Assembly: GCA_030627625.1 (NCBI GenBank)
Contig: DAOURR010000021.1
Coordinates: forward strand, 1 to 35,171
Direction of reading: 5' to 3'
Source: UBA3103 sp002365855
Lineage (GTDB): Bacteria > Bacillota > Desulfotomaculia > Desulfotomaculales > Pelotomaculaceae
Length of the DNA stretch: 35,171 bases
Below the pieces are notes generated by a model. That model saw nothing but the letters and a program-made list of their open reading frames with translations. It was not told the origin of the DNA and made no database searches. The stretch's first letter is position 1; the number at the start of each line of letters is the position of its first letter. Made by a program: the position numbers and the translations under genes. This document shows, piece by piece, positions 24,651-32,636 of this stretch.

Positions 24651-24808
24651 TCCGACGAAAATCGGAAAAGTATACCAAAAAAGCAAATGAGAGAGTTAAA
24701 CTCTCCCAAACACCCTGATGGTTAATTTCTCGCAAATTTAGAATCTTTTTTTATTGCGATAATATTAGAAAATCTATTACCAATCTAATCTGGTTAACTA
24801 GTTATGAA

Positions 24809-25087
24809 TTAATACTTGATTTTGAACTCGTGTTTTGGATCAGTGAAGCTGCTGCCATCAACCAAAACGACATCCATTCCAATCTTAATTATTTTTTCCC
24901 AGGGCACCACTATTTCTTCTTCCTTTCCCAGAAACCCCAAAAACCTGCCTCCGCTGACGCCTGGAAGGACGATAGCCGTTATCCTGCCCTCTTCCAGATC
25001 AATCTCAATGTCCTTGATTAGGCCAAGACGCCTTCCATCAACGATATTTATAATCTCCCGCGCCCGTAGGTCAGAAATTTTTACCAT
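24809..25087 (-). CDS. YlmC/YmxH family PRC-barrel sporulation protein
   Basis: A 92-aa single PRC-barrel domain: DLRAREIINIVDGRRLGLIKDIEIDLEEGRITAIVLPG, followed by EEEIVVPWEKIIKIG and VVLVDG. Family members occur mainly in endospore formers, just after sigG, as here; their biochemical role is unknown. The ATG at 25087 (MVKISDL) is chosen because GGGAGG lies about eight bases before it. The GTG three codons upstream overlaps that site. A terminator separates it from sigG, so it probably has its own promoter. An AT-rich CATATAAT element sits in the short gap. Confidence 0.9.
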   Translation of the reverse strand: MVKISDLRAREIINIVDGRRLGLIKDIEIDLEEGRITAIVLPGVSGGRFLGFLGKEEEIVVPWEKIIKIGMDVVLVDGSSFTDPKHEFKIKY

Positions 25088-25135
25088 ATCAAGCACCTCC
25101 CGCTATATTATATGTACAAGTATGCGGGTGCTGAA

Positions 25136-25164
25136 CAAAAATTTTAGCGGCTTTTTCAAGCCGC
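25136..25164 (-). terminator. Rho-independent terminator after sigG
   Basis: On the minus strand GCGGCTT-GAAA-AAGCCGC (7-bp stem, GNRA loop) is followed by TAAAATTTTT. It starts five bases after the sigG stop. Confidence 0.8.
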
Positions 25165-25168
25165 CAGG

Positions 25169-25942
25169 TTAAATAAATTTTCGCATGTGGCTTAACGCCG
25201 CTTTTTCCAGGCGTGATACCTGAGCCTGTGAGATCCCAATTTCCTCTGCCACTTCCATTTGTGTTTTGCCTTCATAAAAACGAAGTGTAAGGATTAACTT
25301 TTCACGGTCACTTAGTTTTTTTAAAGCGTCCTTAATAGCAATTCCTTCAAGCCAGTTAAAATCCTGGTTCTTTTCATCGCTAATCTGATCCATCACAAAG
25401 ATGGGATCACCGCCATCGTGGTAAATAGGTTCAAAGAGAGAGATCGGTTCCTGAATGGCATCCAGGGCGAATACGATCTCTTCTCTTGGCATTTTCAGCT
25501 CACCGGCTATTTCATTGATGGAGGGCTCGCGGGAATATTTATTAACCAAAGTATCCCTTACCTGAAGCGCCTTGTATGCCACGTCACGAAGTGACCGGCT
25601 CACCCGGATAGGGTTGTTATCCCGTAAATAGCGGCGTATTTCACCAATGATCATTGGTACTGCATAAGTGGAAAACTTCACATTTTGTGACAGGTCGAAA
25701 TTATCTATCGCTTTCATCAAGCCGATACATCCGACCTGAAAAAGGTCATCCACATATTCACCTCTATTGGTAAAACGCTGAATGACACTCAGAACTAACC
25801 GTAGGTTTCCATTTATTAACTTTGGCCTGGAGGTGGTGTCCCCCTTCTGCATGGATTCGAACAAAGCTCGCATCTGGGTTCCTGTCAAAACCGGTAGTTT
25901 TGAAGTGTTCACGCCGCAGATCTCAACTTTGTTCACCAGCAT
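25169..25942 (-). CDS. sigG: RNA polymerase sporulation sigma factor G
   Basis: Late forespore-specific sigma factor. The N-terminus NKVEICGVNTSKLPVL is the classic SigG start. Region 2 (GNLRLVLSVIQRFTNRGEYVDDLFQVG, then FDLSQNVKFSTYAVPMIIGEIRRYLRDNNPIRVSRSLRD) and the region 4 helix-turn-helix (KTQMEVAEEIGISQAQVSRLEK) are nearly identical to Bacillus SigG. The ATG at 25942 is chosen because GGGAGG lies six bases upstream, giving 257 aa. It is downstream of sigE, separated by 123 bases, and has a candidate sigma-F-type promoter in that gap. Confidence 0.97.
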   Translation of the reverse strand: MLVNKVEICGVNTSKLPVLTGTQMRALFESMQKGDTTSRPKLINGNLRLVLSVIQRFTNRGEYVDDLFQVGCIGLMKAIDNFDLSQNVKFSTYAVPMIIGEIRRYLRDNNPIRVSRSLRDVAYKALQVRDTLVNKYSREPSINEIAGELKMPREEIVFALDAIQEPISLFEPIYHDGGDPIFVMDQISDEKNQDFNWLEGIAIKDALKKLSDREKLILTLRFYEGKTQMEVAEEIGISQAQVSRLEKAALSHMRKFI

Positions 25943-25988
25943 GGATAACCTCCCACCTCTTTCCATATATGCATTGCGCTACAATGAC

Positions 25989-26017
25989 ATTATTGCCACG
26001 CCCAAATTGAATTATAC
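25989..26017 (-). promoter_or_regulatory. Candidate sigma-F/sigma-G-type promoter of sigG
   Basis: On the minus strand GTATA (26017-26013), a 15-base spacer, then GGCAATAAT (25997-25989) fit the forespore pattern GywTA / GGnnAnAnT. It would start about 40 bases before the sigG ATG. In Bacillus sigG (spoIIIG) is switched on by sigma-F. Assignment is by eye. Confidence 0.5.
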
Positions 26018-26065
26018 ATGGAATAAGTGGAGGAGCTGGTTCAGTTGAAGTTAAATTGGGTAAAG

Positions 26066-26797
26066 TCACTCCATACGGTGAATTTCCTTTTTGAGCCGCT
26101 TAATTATTCTTTTTTCCAGCCTGGAAATATACGATTGTGATATTCCCAACATGTCGGCGACTTCTTTCTGGGTTTTTTCCAACCCACTATTTAAGCCAAA
26201 GCGCAGCTCCATTATTTTTCGCTCACGGCCGGTAAGCTTCTGAAGTGCCAGGTACAGAAGCTTTTTGTCAACCTCGTCCTCAATAAACTTATATATGGTA
26301 TCATTTTCTGTGCCTAAGACGTCCGAAAGCAGAAGTTCATTTCCATCCCAGTCAATATTGAGCGGCTCGTCAAATGATACCTCCGCCCGGGTCTTGTTGT
26401 TCCTCCTCAAATACATCAGGATCTCGTTTTCTATGCAGCGTGAAGCATATGTGGCCAGTTTAATTTTTTTGGCCGGGTCAAAAGTGTTAACCGCTTTGAT
26501 CAGGCCAATAGTACCAATGGAGACCAGGTCTTCGATGCCAACACCGGTGTTTTCAAATTTCCGAGCTATGTAAACAACAAGCCGCAGGTTTCTTTCGATT
26601 AGAATGCTTCTTACCGCAGCGTCCCCCGACTCAAGCTTATTAATGAGGAAGGTTTCTTCGTCTGTGCTTAGTGGTGGAGGTAAAGCTTCGCTGCTCCCAA
26701 CATAAAATACCCTCGGACGATAGCCCATCCAGATCAAAACACGGAGCACTGCCAAACGAACGGTCCACTTAATACGCAAAAAATTAACTGCAGCCAA
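26066..26797 (-). CDS. sigE: RNA polymerase sporulation sigma factor E (pro-sigma-E)
   Basis: Early mother-cell sigma factor, made as an inactive precursor. Regions 2-4 match Bacillus SigE almost throughout: SEALPPPLSTDEE, ERNLRLVVYIARKFENTG, KLATYASRCIENEILMYLRRNNK, SFDEPLNIDWDGNELLLSDVLG, and KTQKEVADMLGISQSYISRLEKRIIKRLKKE. I chose a TTG start at 26797, with GGAGGGG six bases upstream, giving 243 aa and a membrane-seeking prosequence of roughly 30 residues (LRIKWTVRLAVLRVLIWMGY) before FYVGSSEALPPP. A longer frame to 26878 overlaps spoIIGA and lacks support. Cleavage by SpoIIGA near FYVG is expected from the family. Confidence 0.96.
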   Translation of the reverse strand: MAAVNFLRIKWTVRLAVLRVLIWMGYRPRVFYVGSSEALPPPLSTDEETFLINKLESGDAAVRSILIERNLRLVVYIARKFENTGVGIEDLVSIGTIGLIKAVNTFDPAKKIKLATYASRCIENEILMYLRRNNKTRAEVSFDEPLNIDWDGNELLLSDVLGTENDTIYKFIEDEVDKKLLYLALQKLTGRERKIMELRFGLNSGLEKTQKEVADMLGISQSYISRLEKRIIKRLKKEIHRME

Positions 26798-26825
26798 TTT
26801 ATACCCCTCCTGACTGTATTGCAGG

Positions 26826-27743
26826 TTAAGACACAAGTTCAAACAGGTCAAGACCCAGCAAGGCGTGGTAAGAGCCATCGGAATCGAGTCTTTTTGGATA
26901 AATCGCTATTACTATCTTACCAACTCGCACCGGTTTTTCCCGTCTTATAATCACAACTTCATCGGGGCGGAATCCTACCATCAAGCCATTGACATTACCC
27001 AGGGAATGAAAAGGAACAGCGCTGAAGCGGGTGGCAATGAGGTTGTCGCTCAAAGAACCTAGAAATCCCCACACATCAGGCTCACCATCCCCTTCGAAGC
27101 ATGCATGCGCTTCCCCGGGCAAGATCGGCTTTAGTACTCCGTATTCAGCTACCACTACCGGGTGTCTGGTCAGGGGATCTCTCAACTGGTTTCCGGTATC
27201 CAAAAAGGCTTCCACCTCTACCTGTTTTCCACCTGATTTAATTAAAAGGGGTATTTTTAGGAAGTTTTCTAAGTAATGTTTTTTTTGCAGAGACGCTATA
27301 GCCTTGCCGGCAGCCCAAAAAGCTGCCAGCCCCAAAAAGATACCCGGCCAGAAATAATCGGCAATAACTCTGCCAATACCGTTATAACCTTCAACCTGCC
27401 CGGAATGAATAAAAAAAATCAATCCGAAAACCAACCCGCCCAGCGTAAAAGATGACAGGTAAAAACATCCCAGACAGGTCAGGAATTTTTTTGGCGGGAG
27501 CGGGGCAAAGGTAACAGCCGTAATAATAATGGAAGCTGCTGTCTTAAACCATAACGTTAAGAACATACCAGTATCGGGTATAAAAACCGCTATGGAGTAC
27601 AATGCTCCAAGGGCGGCCCCGGCGGCAAGGCGACCTTTACTGACCGTCAAACGGCTAAGTTTGGCGGCGGCCCAGAGGATGGCATAGTTCATGGCCAGGT
27701 TACTAAAAAAAACCTGGTCGAGGTAAATGGTATATGCCTCCAT
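26826..27743 (-). CDS. spoIIGA: Pro-sigma-E processing peptidase SpoIIGA
   Basis: Membrane-bound aspartic protease that removes the pro-sequence of sigma-E after septum formation. The N-terminal half has about five membrane helices (starting YLDQVFFSNLAMNYAILWAAAKL). The C-terminal half carries the catalytic DTGN motif in VEVEAFLDTGNQLRDPLTRHPVVV, at about residue 180. Length is 305 aa. It is directly followed by its substrate gene sigE, 29 bases away, and the two are an operon. The ATG at 27743 has GGGAG ten bases upstream. The upstream gap (27,744-28,009) has two TATAAT-like stretches and a TGTCGCA that resembles a Spo0A box, but none is convincing. Confidence 0.95.
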   Translation of the reverse strand: MEAYTIYLDQVFFSNLAMNYAILWAAAKLSRLTVSKGRLAAGAALGALYSIAVFIPDTGMFLTLWFKTAASIIITAVTFAPLPPKKFLTCLGCFYLSSFTLGGLVFGLIFFIHSGQVEGYNGIGRVIADYFWPGIFLGLAAFWAAGKAIASLQKKHYLENFLKIPLLIKSGGKQVEVEAFLDTGNQLRDPLTRHPVVVAEYGVLKPILPGEAHACFEGDGEPDVWGFLGSLSDNLIATRFSAVPFHSLGNVNGLMVGFRPDEVVIIRREKPVRVGKIVIAIYPKRLDSDGSYHALLGLDLFELVS

Positions 27744-28009
27744 ATACTAAACTCCCGACTTTAAAGGGAAAATCCTGTCGCATATTCTTGTCTTGTATAC
27801 AACCATTATATTTCCTTAATTAGGCCGTTATTACAGACCCGTAAAATGATTACATCCCTGGCCTAATTATACAACAGCAGAGCCCGATAATTTGTCGGGT
27901 CTTGATCTCAACAAGTTTTTTTATAAATAATTATAAAATACTAATCCGTTTAAAGCCGTGACCAACCAGCTTTCCCGTTAATATAGATTTACTAGATACA
28001 GGTAAGGAA

Positions 28010-28144
28010 GTGATTCTTTTCCCCAGCAAAAAAGATGTTCAGCATGATCTTCTTTTAATCATTGCCACAGCTTTAGCTATACTTCTTGTAACTGGCCTGT
28101 CAGGGCCACCAAGTGTCCCGGATGTACCGGTTGTATTTCCGTAA
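28010..28144 (+). CDS. Small putative membrane protein, unknown
   Basis: A 44-codon frame with GTG start at 28010, immediately after AAGGAA (a rather close ribosome site). It has a polar N-terminus (MILFPSKKDVQHD), one hydrophobic segment LLLIIATALAILLVTGL that could span the membrane, and a proline/valine tail (GPPSVPDVPVVFP). It precedes the next unknown gene by 43 bases in the same direction. I know no family. It is short and unproven. Confidence 0.4.
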   Translation: MILFPSKKDVQHDLLLIIATALAILLVTGLSGPPSVPDVPVVFP

Positions 28145-28187
28145 AGACGTATTAAATAATTACTCGCACATTTAAGGGGGATCCCTC

Positions 28188-28535
28188 GTGTTTTCACCTG
28201 GTGAACTGGATATTCTAATTGAAAGGATTAAGCCCCACCTTACTCAGTGGGAGAGTAGTTCCTTTGTGCAGGCCCCAACTTGCAGCAGCTGCGGTGATCA
28301 CCCCAAAAGAAGCAAAAGAGCGCCTGTGCTGACGCCGCAAAAGGTGCTGGTAATTCTGGGGGTGCTGGGAGGTGTACTGGAGGTAGACTCTATATTATTT
28401 GACAGGAACCAGGTTGCACAGATTCTACTACAGGGTTCCTTGAAGAGAGAAACCATACTGGATAAAATACTCGATGAAATCGGATCTATGCCCTTTGACG
28501 ATGTACTGAGGGCTGTTCTGGGAAGAGTACAATAA
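28188..28535 (+). CDS. Hypothetical protein, 115 aa
   Basis: I do not recognise this protein. It starts with GTG and has a strong ribosome site (AAGGGGG, seven bases upstream). The chain has a helical N-terminus (PGELDILIERIKPHL), a short basic, cysteine-containing loop (CSSCGDHPKRSKR) and a hydrophobic stretch, QKVLVILGVLGGVLEV, then two helices ending KILDEIGSMPFDDVLRAVLGR. Two cysteines could bind metal only with a partner. It follows a small membrane ORF and converges on selD, between sporulation and division genes. A hairpin follows the stop. Confidence 0.65.
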   Translation: MFSPGELDILIERIKPHLTQWESSSFVQAPTCSSCGDHPKRSKRAPVLTPQKVLVILGVLGGVLEVDSILFDRNQVAQILLQGSLKRETILDKILDEIGSMPFDDVLRAVLGRVQ

Positions 28536-28541
28536 AACATC

Positions 28542-28563
28542 GGGACCGGCACGAGCCAGTCCC
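28542..28563 (-). terminator. Terminator-like hairpin between the 115-aa gene and selD
   Basis: GGGACCGGC-ACGA-GCCAGTCCC forms a 9-bp stem with one mismatch between convergent genes. On the minus strand GATGTTTTATTG follows, so it could end selD transcripts as well as plus-strand ones. Confidence 0.5.
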
Positions 28564-28600
28564 AGTTATGTTCTCTTCGTAATATGTTGCCTGATGGATT

Positions 28601-29650
28601 TTACCTGAAAACATTAATCATGGTCTCTTCAGATTCAAACATTTCTCCAATCCCTGTAGCGTCTACACCCTCTTTACGCATGGCTTCAAGAAGAGACGCA
28701 GCCTTTTCTTCAGACACAGCAATTAACAGGCCTCCCGAAGTTTGAGGGTCCGCCAGGAGCAATTTGTCCAATTCTTCAATCTCATTTTCCCACTGGACTC
28801 TTTGAGCCAGGTGTTCTAGATTTCTATACGCTCCCGCGGGAATCATGCCCATCTCAGCCAGAGGGCGGGCCTGTGCCAGTACCGGAACTTTTTCCAGGTG
28901 GATCCTCGCGCTTACTCCACTGGCTGACGCCATCTCGTAAAGATGGCCAAGCAGACCAAAGCCGGTAACATCCGTACAGGCATGAACTCCCACTTCGGAC
29001 ATAGCCCTGGCAGCCCGGTCATTCAGGGAGGCCATCAAATCAACTGCTGCCCGGTAAGCAGAATCGTCTGCCAACTGGCCCTTAATTGCGGTTGTGATGA
29101 TGCCTACACCCAAAGGTTTGGTCAAAATTAGGACATCGCCGGGTTGTGCGCCGGCATTAGTTGTGATCTGGTCGGGATGCGCCAGGCCTGTAACAGCCAG
29201 ACCATACTTCGGCTCCCGGTCTTCGATAGTATGACCTCCGACCATCAGCGCTCCCGCCTCTTTCACCTTGTCGGCCCCGCCCCGGAGTATTTCAACCAGG
29301 ATTTCCAGGGGTAGTTCCTTGCATGGAAAAGCTATGATATTGAGAGCTAAAATCGGCCTGGCGCCCATGGCATAGATATCGCTCAAGGCATTTGCTGCGG
29401 TGATCGAGCCGAATGCATAGGGATCATCAACAACTGGAGTAAAAAAATCCACCGTCTGAACGATAGCCATATCCCCTGTCAGGCGATAAACAGCAGCGTC
29501 ATCAAAGGTAGAGGAACCAACCAGCAGGTTAGGGTCCTCCACGGGTGTTAGCTGGCACAGCACCTGTGCCAGGTCCTGAGGACTTATCTTTGCCGCTCAC
29601 CCGGCACTGCTGGAAAACTCGGTTAGACGGCTCTTCTTTAACTTCTGCAT
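28601..29650 (-). CDS. selD: Selenide, water dikinase (SelD), selenoprotein with in-frame UGA
   Basis: Makes selenophosphate from selenide and ATP for selenocysteine and selenouridine synthesis. A standard gene call begins at 29563 and misses the N-terminus. The true ATG is at 29650, preceded by an AGGAG...GGGGG ribosome site, with TGA at codon 18 (29599-29597). Read as Sec it gives SRLTEFSSSAGUAAKISPQDLAQVL, matching SelD N-termini, in which this position is Cys or Sec (GCGCK type), the catalytic residue. Downstream motifs are QTVDFFTPVVDDPYAFG, ANALSDIYAMGARP, GGHTIEDREPKYGL, DVTGFGLLGHLYEMA and DPQTSGGLL. Length with Sec is 349 aa. The gene itself therefore needs the selenocysteine machinery. 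Confidence 0.95.
29553..29599 (-). promoter_or_regulatory. Bacterial SECIS-like hairpin after the selD UGA
   Basis: From UGA (29599-29597) a 25-base spacer leads to TGGCACA-GGTGC-TGTGCCA (29571-29553), a 7-bp stem with a G/U loop like the apical loop of bacterial SECIS elements. Position and loop fit SelB recruitment. Folding was done by eye. Confidence 0.7.
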
Positions 29651-29736
29651 TTCTGACCCCCTTCTCCTGACATATCTAAATTAGATTATCCTGATATTTT
29701 TAAGCTTTACTTATAATAATGCTTTTTATGCAAAAT

Positions 29737-29758
29737 ATCAAAGAACTTCGTCTTTGAT
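29737..29758 (-). repeat. Inverted repeat at the 5' end of the selD transcript
   Basis: ATCAAAGA and TCTTTGAT, 8 bp, 6-base loop. It would form a hairpin in the first bases of the selD message, just after its promoter. Its role is unknown. Confidence 0.5.
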
Positions 29759-29766
29759 TCTCCTTT

Positions 29767-29795
29767 TTTATACACCAAGTCCATTAAGAGGTCAA
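29767..29795 (-). promoter_or_regulatory. Sigma-A promoter of selD
   Basis: On the minus strand TTGACC (29795-29790), a 17-base spacer and TATAAA (29772-29767). Good match with a start about 110 bases before the selD ATG. Confidence 0.7.
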
Positions 29796-29853
29796 GACTT
29801 AAAAGGTGTATTATACTAGACTTATAATATTTATAACAAAGACACCTGGGCAT

Positions 29854-29878
29854 ATAAAAACCCCCTTCATCAGGGGGT
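29854..29878 (-). terminator. Rho-independent terminator after ftsZ
   Basis: On the minus strand ACCCCC-TGATGAA-GGGGGT followed by TTTTATAT, nine bases after the ftsZ stop. It separates the division operon from selD. Confidence 0.85.
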
Positions 29879-29886
29879 CGTAATCA

Positions 29887-30936
29887 TTAGCGCCGGCGCA
29901 GGAATGCCGGGATGTCCAGATCATCATGGCTGGAGAAAGGCTTGATCTCAAGTTCGGCTCTGTTTCGTTCTTTTTTAAGTACCCTCTGTTCAAAACCAGT
30001 AGCAATAACCGTTACCCTTACCTCGTCTTCCATTTGTTGATCTATCACGGCGCCAAATATTATATTAGCTTCAGGACCGGCGGCCTGGAATATAATTTCC
30101 GCAGCTTCGTTTACCTCAAACAATCCCAGGGAAGTTCCTCCAGTTATGTTCAACAACACCCCCCTGGCTCCTTCAATTGATGTTTCCAGCAGCGGGCTGG
30201 ATATAGCCCCGCGCGCAGCTTCGGTTGCCCTGTTATCACCGCTGGCGCTTCCAATACCCATCAGGGCTGAGCCCGTTTCCTGCATAATTGTTTTAACATC
30301 GGCGAAGTCCAGATTAATAAGCCCTGGTACGGCAATCAAGTCGGAAATACCCTGGACACCCTGGCGCAGCACGTCATCTGCGATACGGAATGCCTCCACT
30401 ATCGATGTATGTTTTTCGATAACCTGCAAAAGACGGTCGTTGGGGATGGTAATAAGAGTATCCACTTTTGCCTTTAGATTTTCTATACCGCTATCTGCCT
30501 GGGCAGCTCTCTTGCGGCCCTCGAAGGTAAAAGGCTTGGTGACAACGCCTACTGTGAGGGCGCCCAGTTCTTTTGCCACCTCCGCCACGATTGGCGCAGC
30601 ACCAGTTCCTGTGCCGCCACCCATTCCCGCAGTTACAAAGACCATGTCTGATCCCTTAAGGGCCTGCATGATTTCATCGCGATTTTCTTCGGCTGCCTTT
30701 TGGCCAATCTCGGGGTTGCCTCCTGAACCGAGGCCTTTGGTGAGTTTTATTCCGATTTGGATTTTGTGGTTGGATTGAGCCAGATAAAGCGCCTGGGCAT
30801 CGGTGTTAACCGAAACAAACTCCACACCCTTAAGACCTGCGTAGATCATCCGGTTCACTGCATTGTTGCCGCCCCCCCCGACCCCGATAACCTTAATGTT
30901 AGCAAACTGGTCAAGGTCGAGTTCAATATCAAGCAT
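29887..30936 (-). CDS. ftsZ: Cell division protein FtsZ
   Basis: Tubulin-like GTPase that forms the Z ring at the division site. The N-terminal GTP-binding stretch IKVIGVGGGGNNAVNRMI is at residues 14-31. The tubulin signature GGGTGTGAAP is at about 105-114, followed by the T7/synergy loop with NLDFADVKTIM. The C-terminal conserved peptide is DDLDIPAFLRRR, to which FtsA and SepF bind. The linker before it is short, giving 349 aa, a compact FtsZ. ATG at 30936 with AGAGGGGGAC upstream. It lies directly downstream of ftsA and ends with a terminator. Confidence 0.98.
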   Translation of the reverse strand: MLDIELDLDQFANIKVIGVGGGGNNAVNRMIYAGLKGVEFVSVNTDAQALYLAQSNHKIQIGIKLTKGLGSGGNPEIGQKAAEENRDEIMQALKGSDMVFVTAGMGGGTGTGAAPIVAEVAKELGALTVGVVTKPFTFEGRKRAAQADSGIENLKAKVDTLITIPNDRLLQVIEKHTSIVEAFRIADDVLRQGVQGISDLIAVPGLINLDFADVKTIMQETGSALMGIGSASGDNRATEAARGAISSPLLETSIEGARGVLLNITGGTSLGLFEVNEAAEIIFQAAGPEANIIFGAVIDQQMEDEVRVTVIATGFEQRVLKKERNRAELEIKPFSSHDDLDIPAFLRRR

Positions 30937-30996
30937 GGCTTTGTCCCCCTCTGTAATTAATAAACTATAACTATATTGTTTAACTTACTGATTACT

Positions 30997-32175
30997 TCAT
31001 TGCGGGCCGAAATAATCCAAAAACCGGCCTAGGACACTGTTTTGACCCTGAGATCTGACGCCGTATTTTTCCCCGGTAATCAGCCTGCTCCCGTACTTAA
31101 CCAGGCCAACCGCATTGGTATAAGCAGGGGACAAATCCATCTCAATATCAGTTAACGAGCCAACTTTTACAGGTCTTTTTAACCTTGTTCTCAGCAAATC
31201 ACAAATACCGCCCATTCGGGAGACACCTCCGCAAATCACCACTCCTCCAGGAAGTGAGCCGGAGTAATCAAATTTATCAATTGATAAGGCGATTAAATTG
31301 ACAATTTCAGCAATTCGTGCGTCTATGATCGACCTGGCTAAATGATCTTGAGCCTGCATTTCATTATTTTTAAAACATCCTGGTTTAACTGAAATACCCT
31401 TCTTCTCAATATCTACGATGGGATCTCCTGCCAGTATTTCCTCCGCCATGGCTAGAGATGTGCGAAGTCCGATAGCCAGGTCTCCTGACAGATGCTCTCC
31501 TCCCACCGGGAGAACCGCGGTTTCCCTGATCATCCCCCTGTCAAAGACGCTGATTGTAGTAGTGCCCGCGCCAAAATCTATTAAGATAGCGCCCAGTTCC
31601 TTTTCGGCAGGACTCAATATAGATTCAGCTCCTGCCATAGGAGCGTATATAACACCCTTTACCACCAGTCCGGACAGACCAGCGCTTTCGGACAGGTCTG
31701 AGATACTGCGGTTTCCTGCGGTTATTGCTCTGGCGTCTAACTCGGGCATAATACCAAATTCGTTTGGGATCAATCTCGGGGTAATAAGCTGTAAAACCTT
31801 TTCGTCACGGGGTATTCCCTCAATTACAAATGTGAAGGGGTCGGACCCGCACCTGTTATTATCCCGCCAATCTACTCGTTTATTTAATGTCCGGGCTGCC
31901 CGGCAGTGCCTTAGAGTGATATCCGCGCCGTTATAACTGATATATACGGAAGAAGCTTTAACCCCTGCTATTTTCTCAGCCTTCTCAAGAGCGTGTCCAA
32001 TTGATTTAACCGCAGACCCAATTACGGATATTATCCCTTTGTTTATACCTACACTTGGGCTTATTGCCGAGCCCAACAGCTTTGGAACACCACTACGATA
32101 AGCTGCAATAATAACCGCCGTTTTTGAAGTACCTACATCAAGGCCGGCCAGTATAACGGGATGCCTCTTGGCCAA
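30997..32175 (-). CDS. ftsA: Cell division protein FtsA
   Basis: Actin-like ATPase that ties FtsZ to the membrane. Motifs: phosphate-1 LDVGTSKTAVIIA (N-terminus), 1C-domain region, phosphate-2 ILIDFGAGTTTISVF, and the adenosine site GVVICGGVSRMGGI. The last residues, SVLGRFLDYFGPQ, form an amphipathic helix expected to bind the membrane. I chose TTG at 32175 (MAKRHPVILAG...), with AGGAGG eight bases upstream; the GTG at 32184 overlaps that site. Length is 392 aa, on the short side. It is 60 bases upstream of ftsZ. Confidence 0.93.
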   Translation of the reverse strand: MAKRHPVILAGLDVGTSKTAVIIAAYRSGVPKLLGSAISPSVGINKGIISVIGSAVKSIGHALEKAEKIAGVKASSVYISYNGADITLRHCRAARTLNKRVDWRDNNRCGSDPFTFVIEGIPRDEKVLQLITPRLIPNEFGIMPELDARAITAGNRSISDLSESAGLSGLVVKGVIYAPMAGAESILSPAEKELGAILIDFGAGTTTISVFDRGMIRETAVLPVGGEHLSGDLAIGLRTSLAMAEEILAGDPIVDIEKKGISVKPGCFKNNEMQAQDHLARSIIDARIAEIVNLIALSIDKFDYSGSLPGGVVICGGVSRMGGICDLLRTRLKRPVKVGSLTDIEMDLSPAYTNAVGLVKYGSRLITGEKYGVRSQGQNSVLGRFLDYFGPQ

Positions 32176-32249
32176 CCGCGGCACCTCCTGTGCTAAACTT
32201 TACTTGTTTTGTTAAGAATTCCACATTAAGAGTGATTTCCCTTTTTGTT

Positions 32250-32594
32250 TTATCTTTTTTTTAGCAGATGACGCCGTATAATTGCTAAATTATGGAATAG
32301 TCTTACACCAAAGGCAACTACGGCTGCCAGATAAAGGTCGATACCCAATCTTTCTCCTATAAATGCCAGGCCTGCAGCCAACAGGGCGTTGCTAAAAAAA
32401 CCTGACAAGAAGATTGAGTTGTCAAAATGTTCTTCCATGGCGGCGCGAATGCCGCCAAAAACCGAATCTAAAGCAGCCAGTGCCGCGACTGACAGGTACT
32501 TAGCATAGGCGTGGGGCAGCATCAAAGGTAAATTAAGCCCTATTGCCGCACCTACAGCGAGTCCTAGTATTCCCAAAAAAAGACCTAACCACAT
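32250..32594 (-). CDS. sbp: Small basic family protein (DUF1290)
   Basis: A 114-residue membrane protein with about three hydrophobic stretches (LGLFLGILGLAVGAAIGLN at the N-terminus, KYLSVAALAALDSVFGGIRAA in the middle, and LYLAAVVAFGVRLFHNLAIIRRHLLKKR at the basic end). The DSVFGGIRA segment and basic tail are hallmarks of the DUF1290/Sbp family, found in division clusters between DUF881 and ftsA genes. Function is unknown, though position suggests a role in division or envelope growth. ATG with AAGGGTGG upstream. Confidence 0.9.
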   Translation of the reverse strand: MWLGLFLGILGLAVGAAIGLNLPLMLPHAYAKYLSVAALAALDSVFGGIRAAMEEHFDNSIFLSGFFSNALLAAGLAFIGERLGIDLYLAAVVAFGVRLFHNLAIIRRHLLKKR

Positions 32595-32636
32595 AGCGGA
32601 CCACCCTTATTTAAATTTATGATAAGAGACACAGGA

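Noticed and set aside
24690..24706. GAGAGTT-A-AACTCTC palindrome upstream of nrdR as terminator of the YlmC gene
   Set aside because: Central loop too small for a full stem, and the T-rich tail is interrupted.
26798..26878. Longer start for sigE overlapping spoIIGA
   Set aside because: No ribosome site, and the TTG at 26797 has one and yields a normal-sized prosequence.
27744..28009. Spo0A box (TGTCGCA near 27776) and two TATAAT-like stretches upstream of spoIIGA
   Set aside because: One mismatch in a 7-base motif and no -35 partner. Such matches are expected by chance in AT-rich gaps.
30146..30778. 210-codon plus-strand frame opposite ftsZ
   Set aside because: Composition (Ser/Pro/Ile-rich) is what the reverse of FtsZ would give, and ftsZ is certain.
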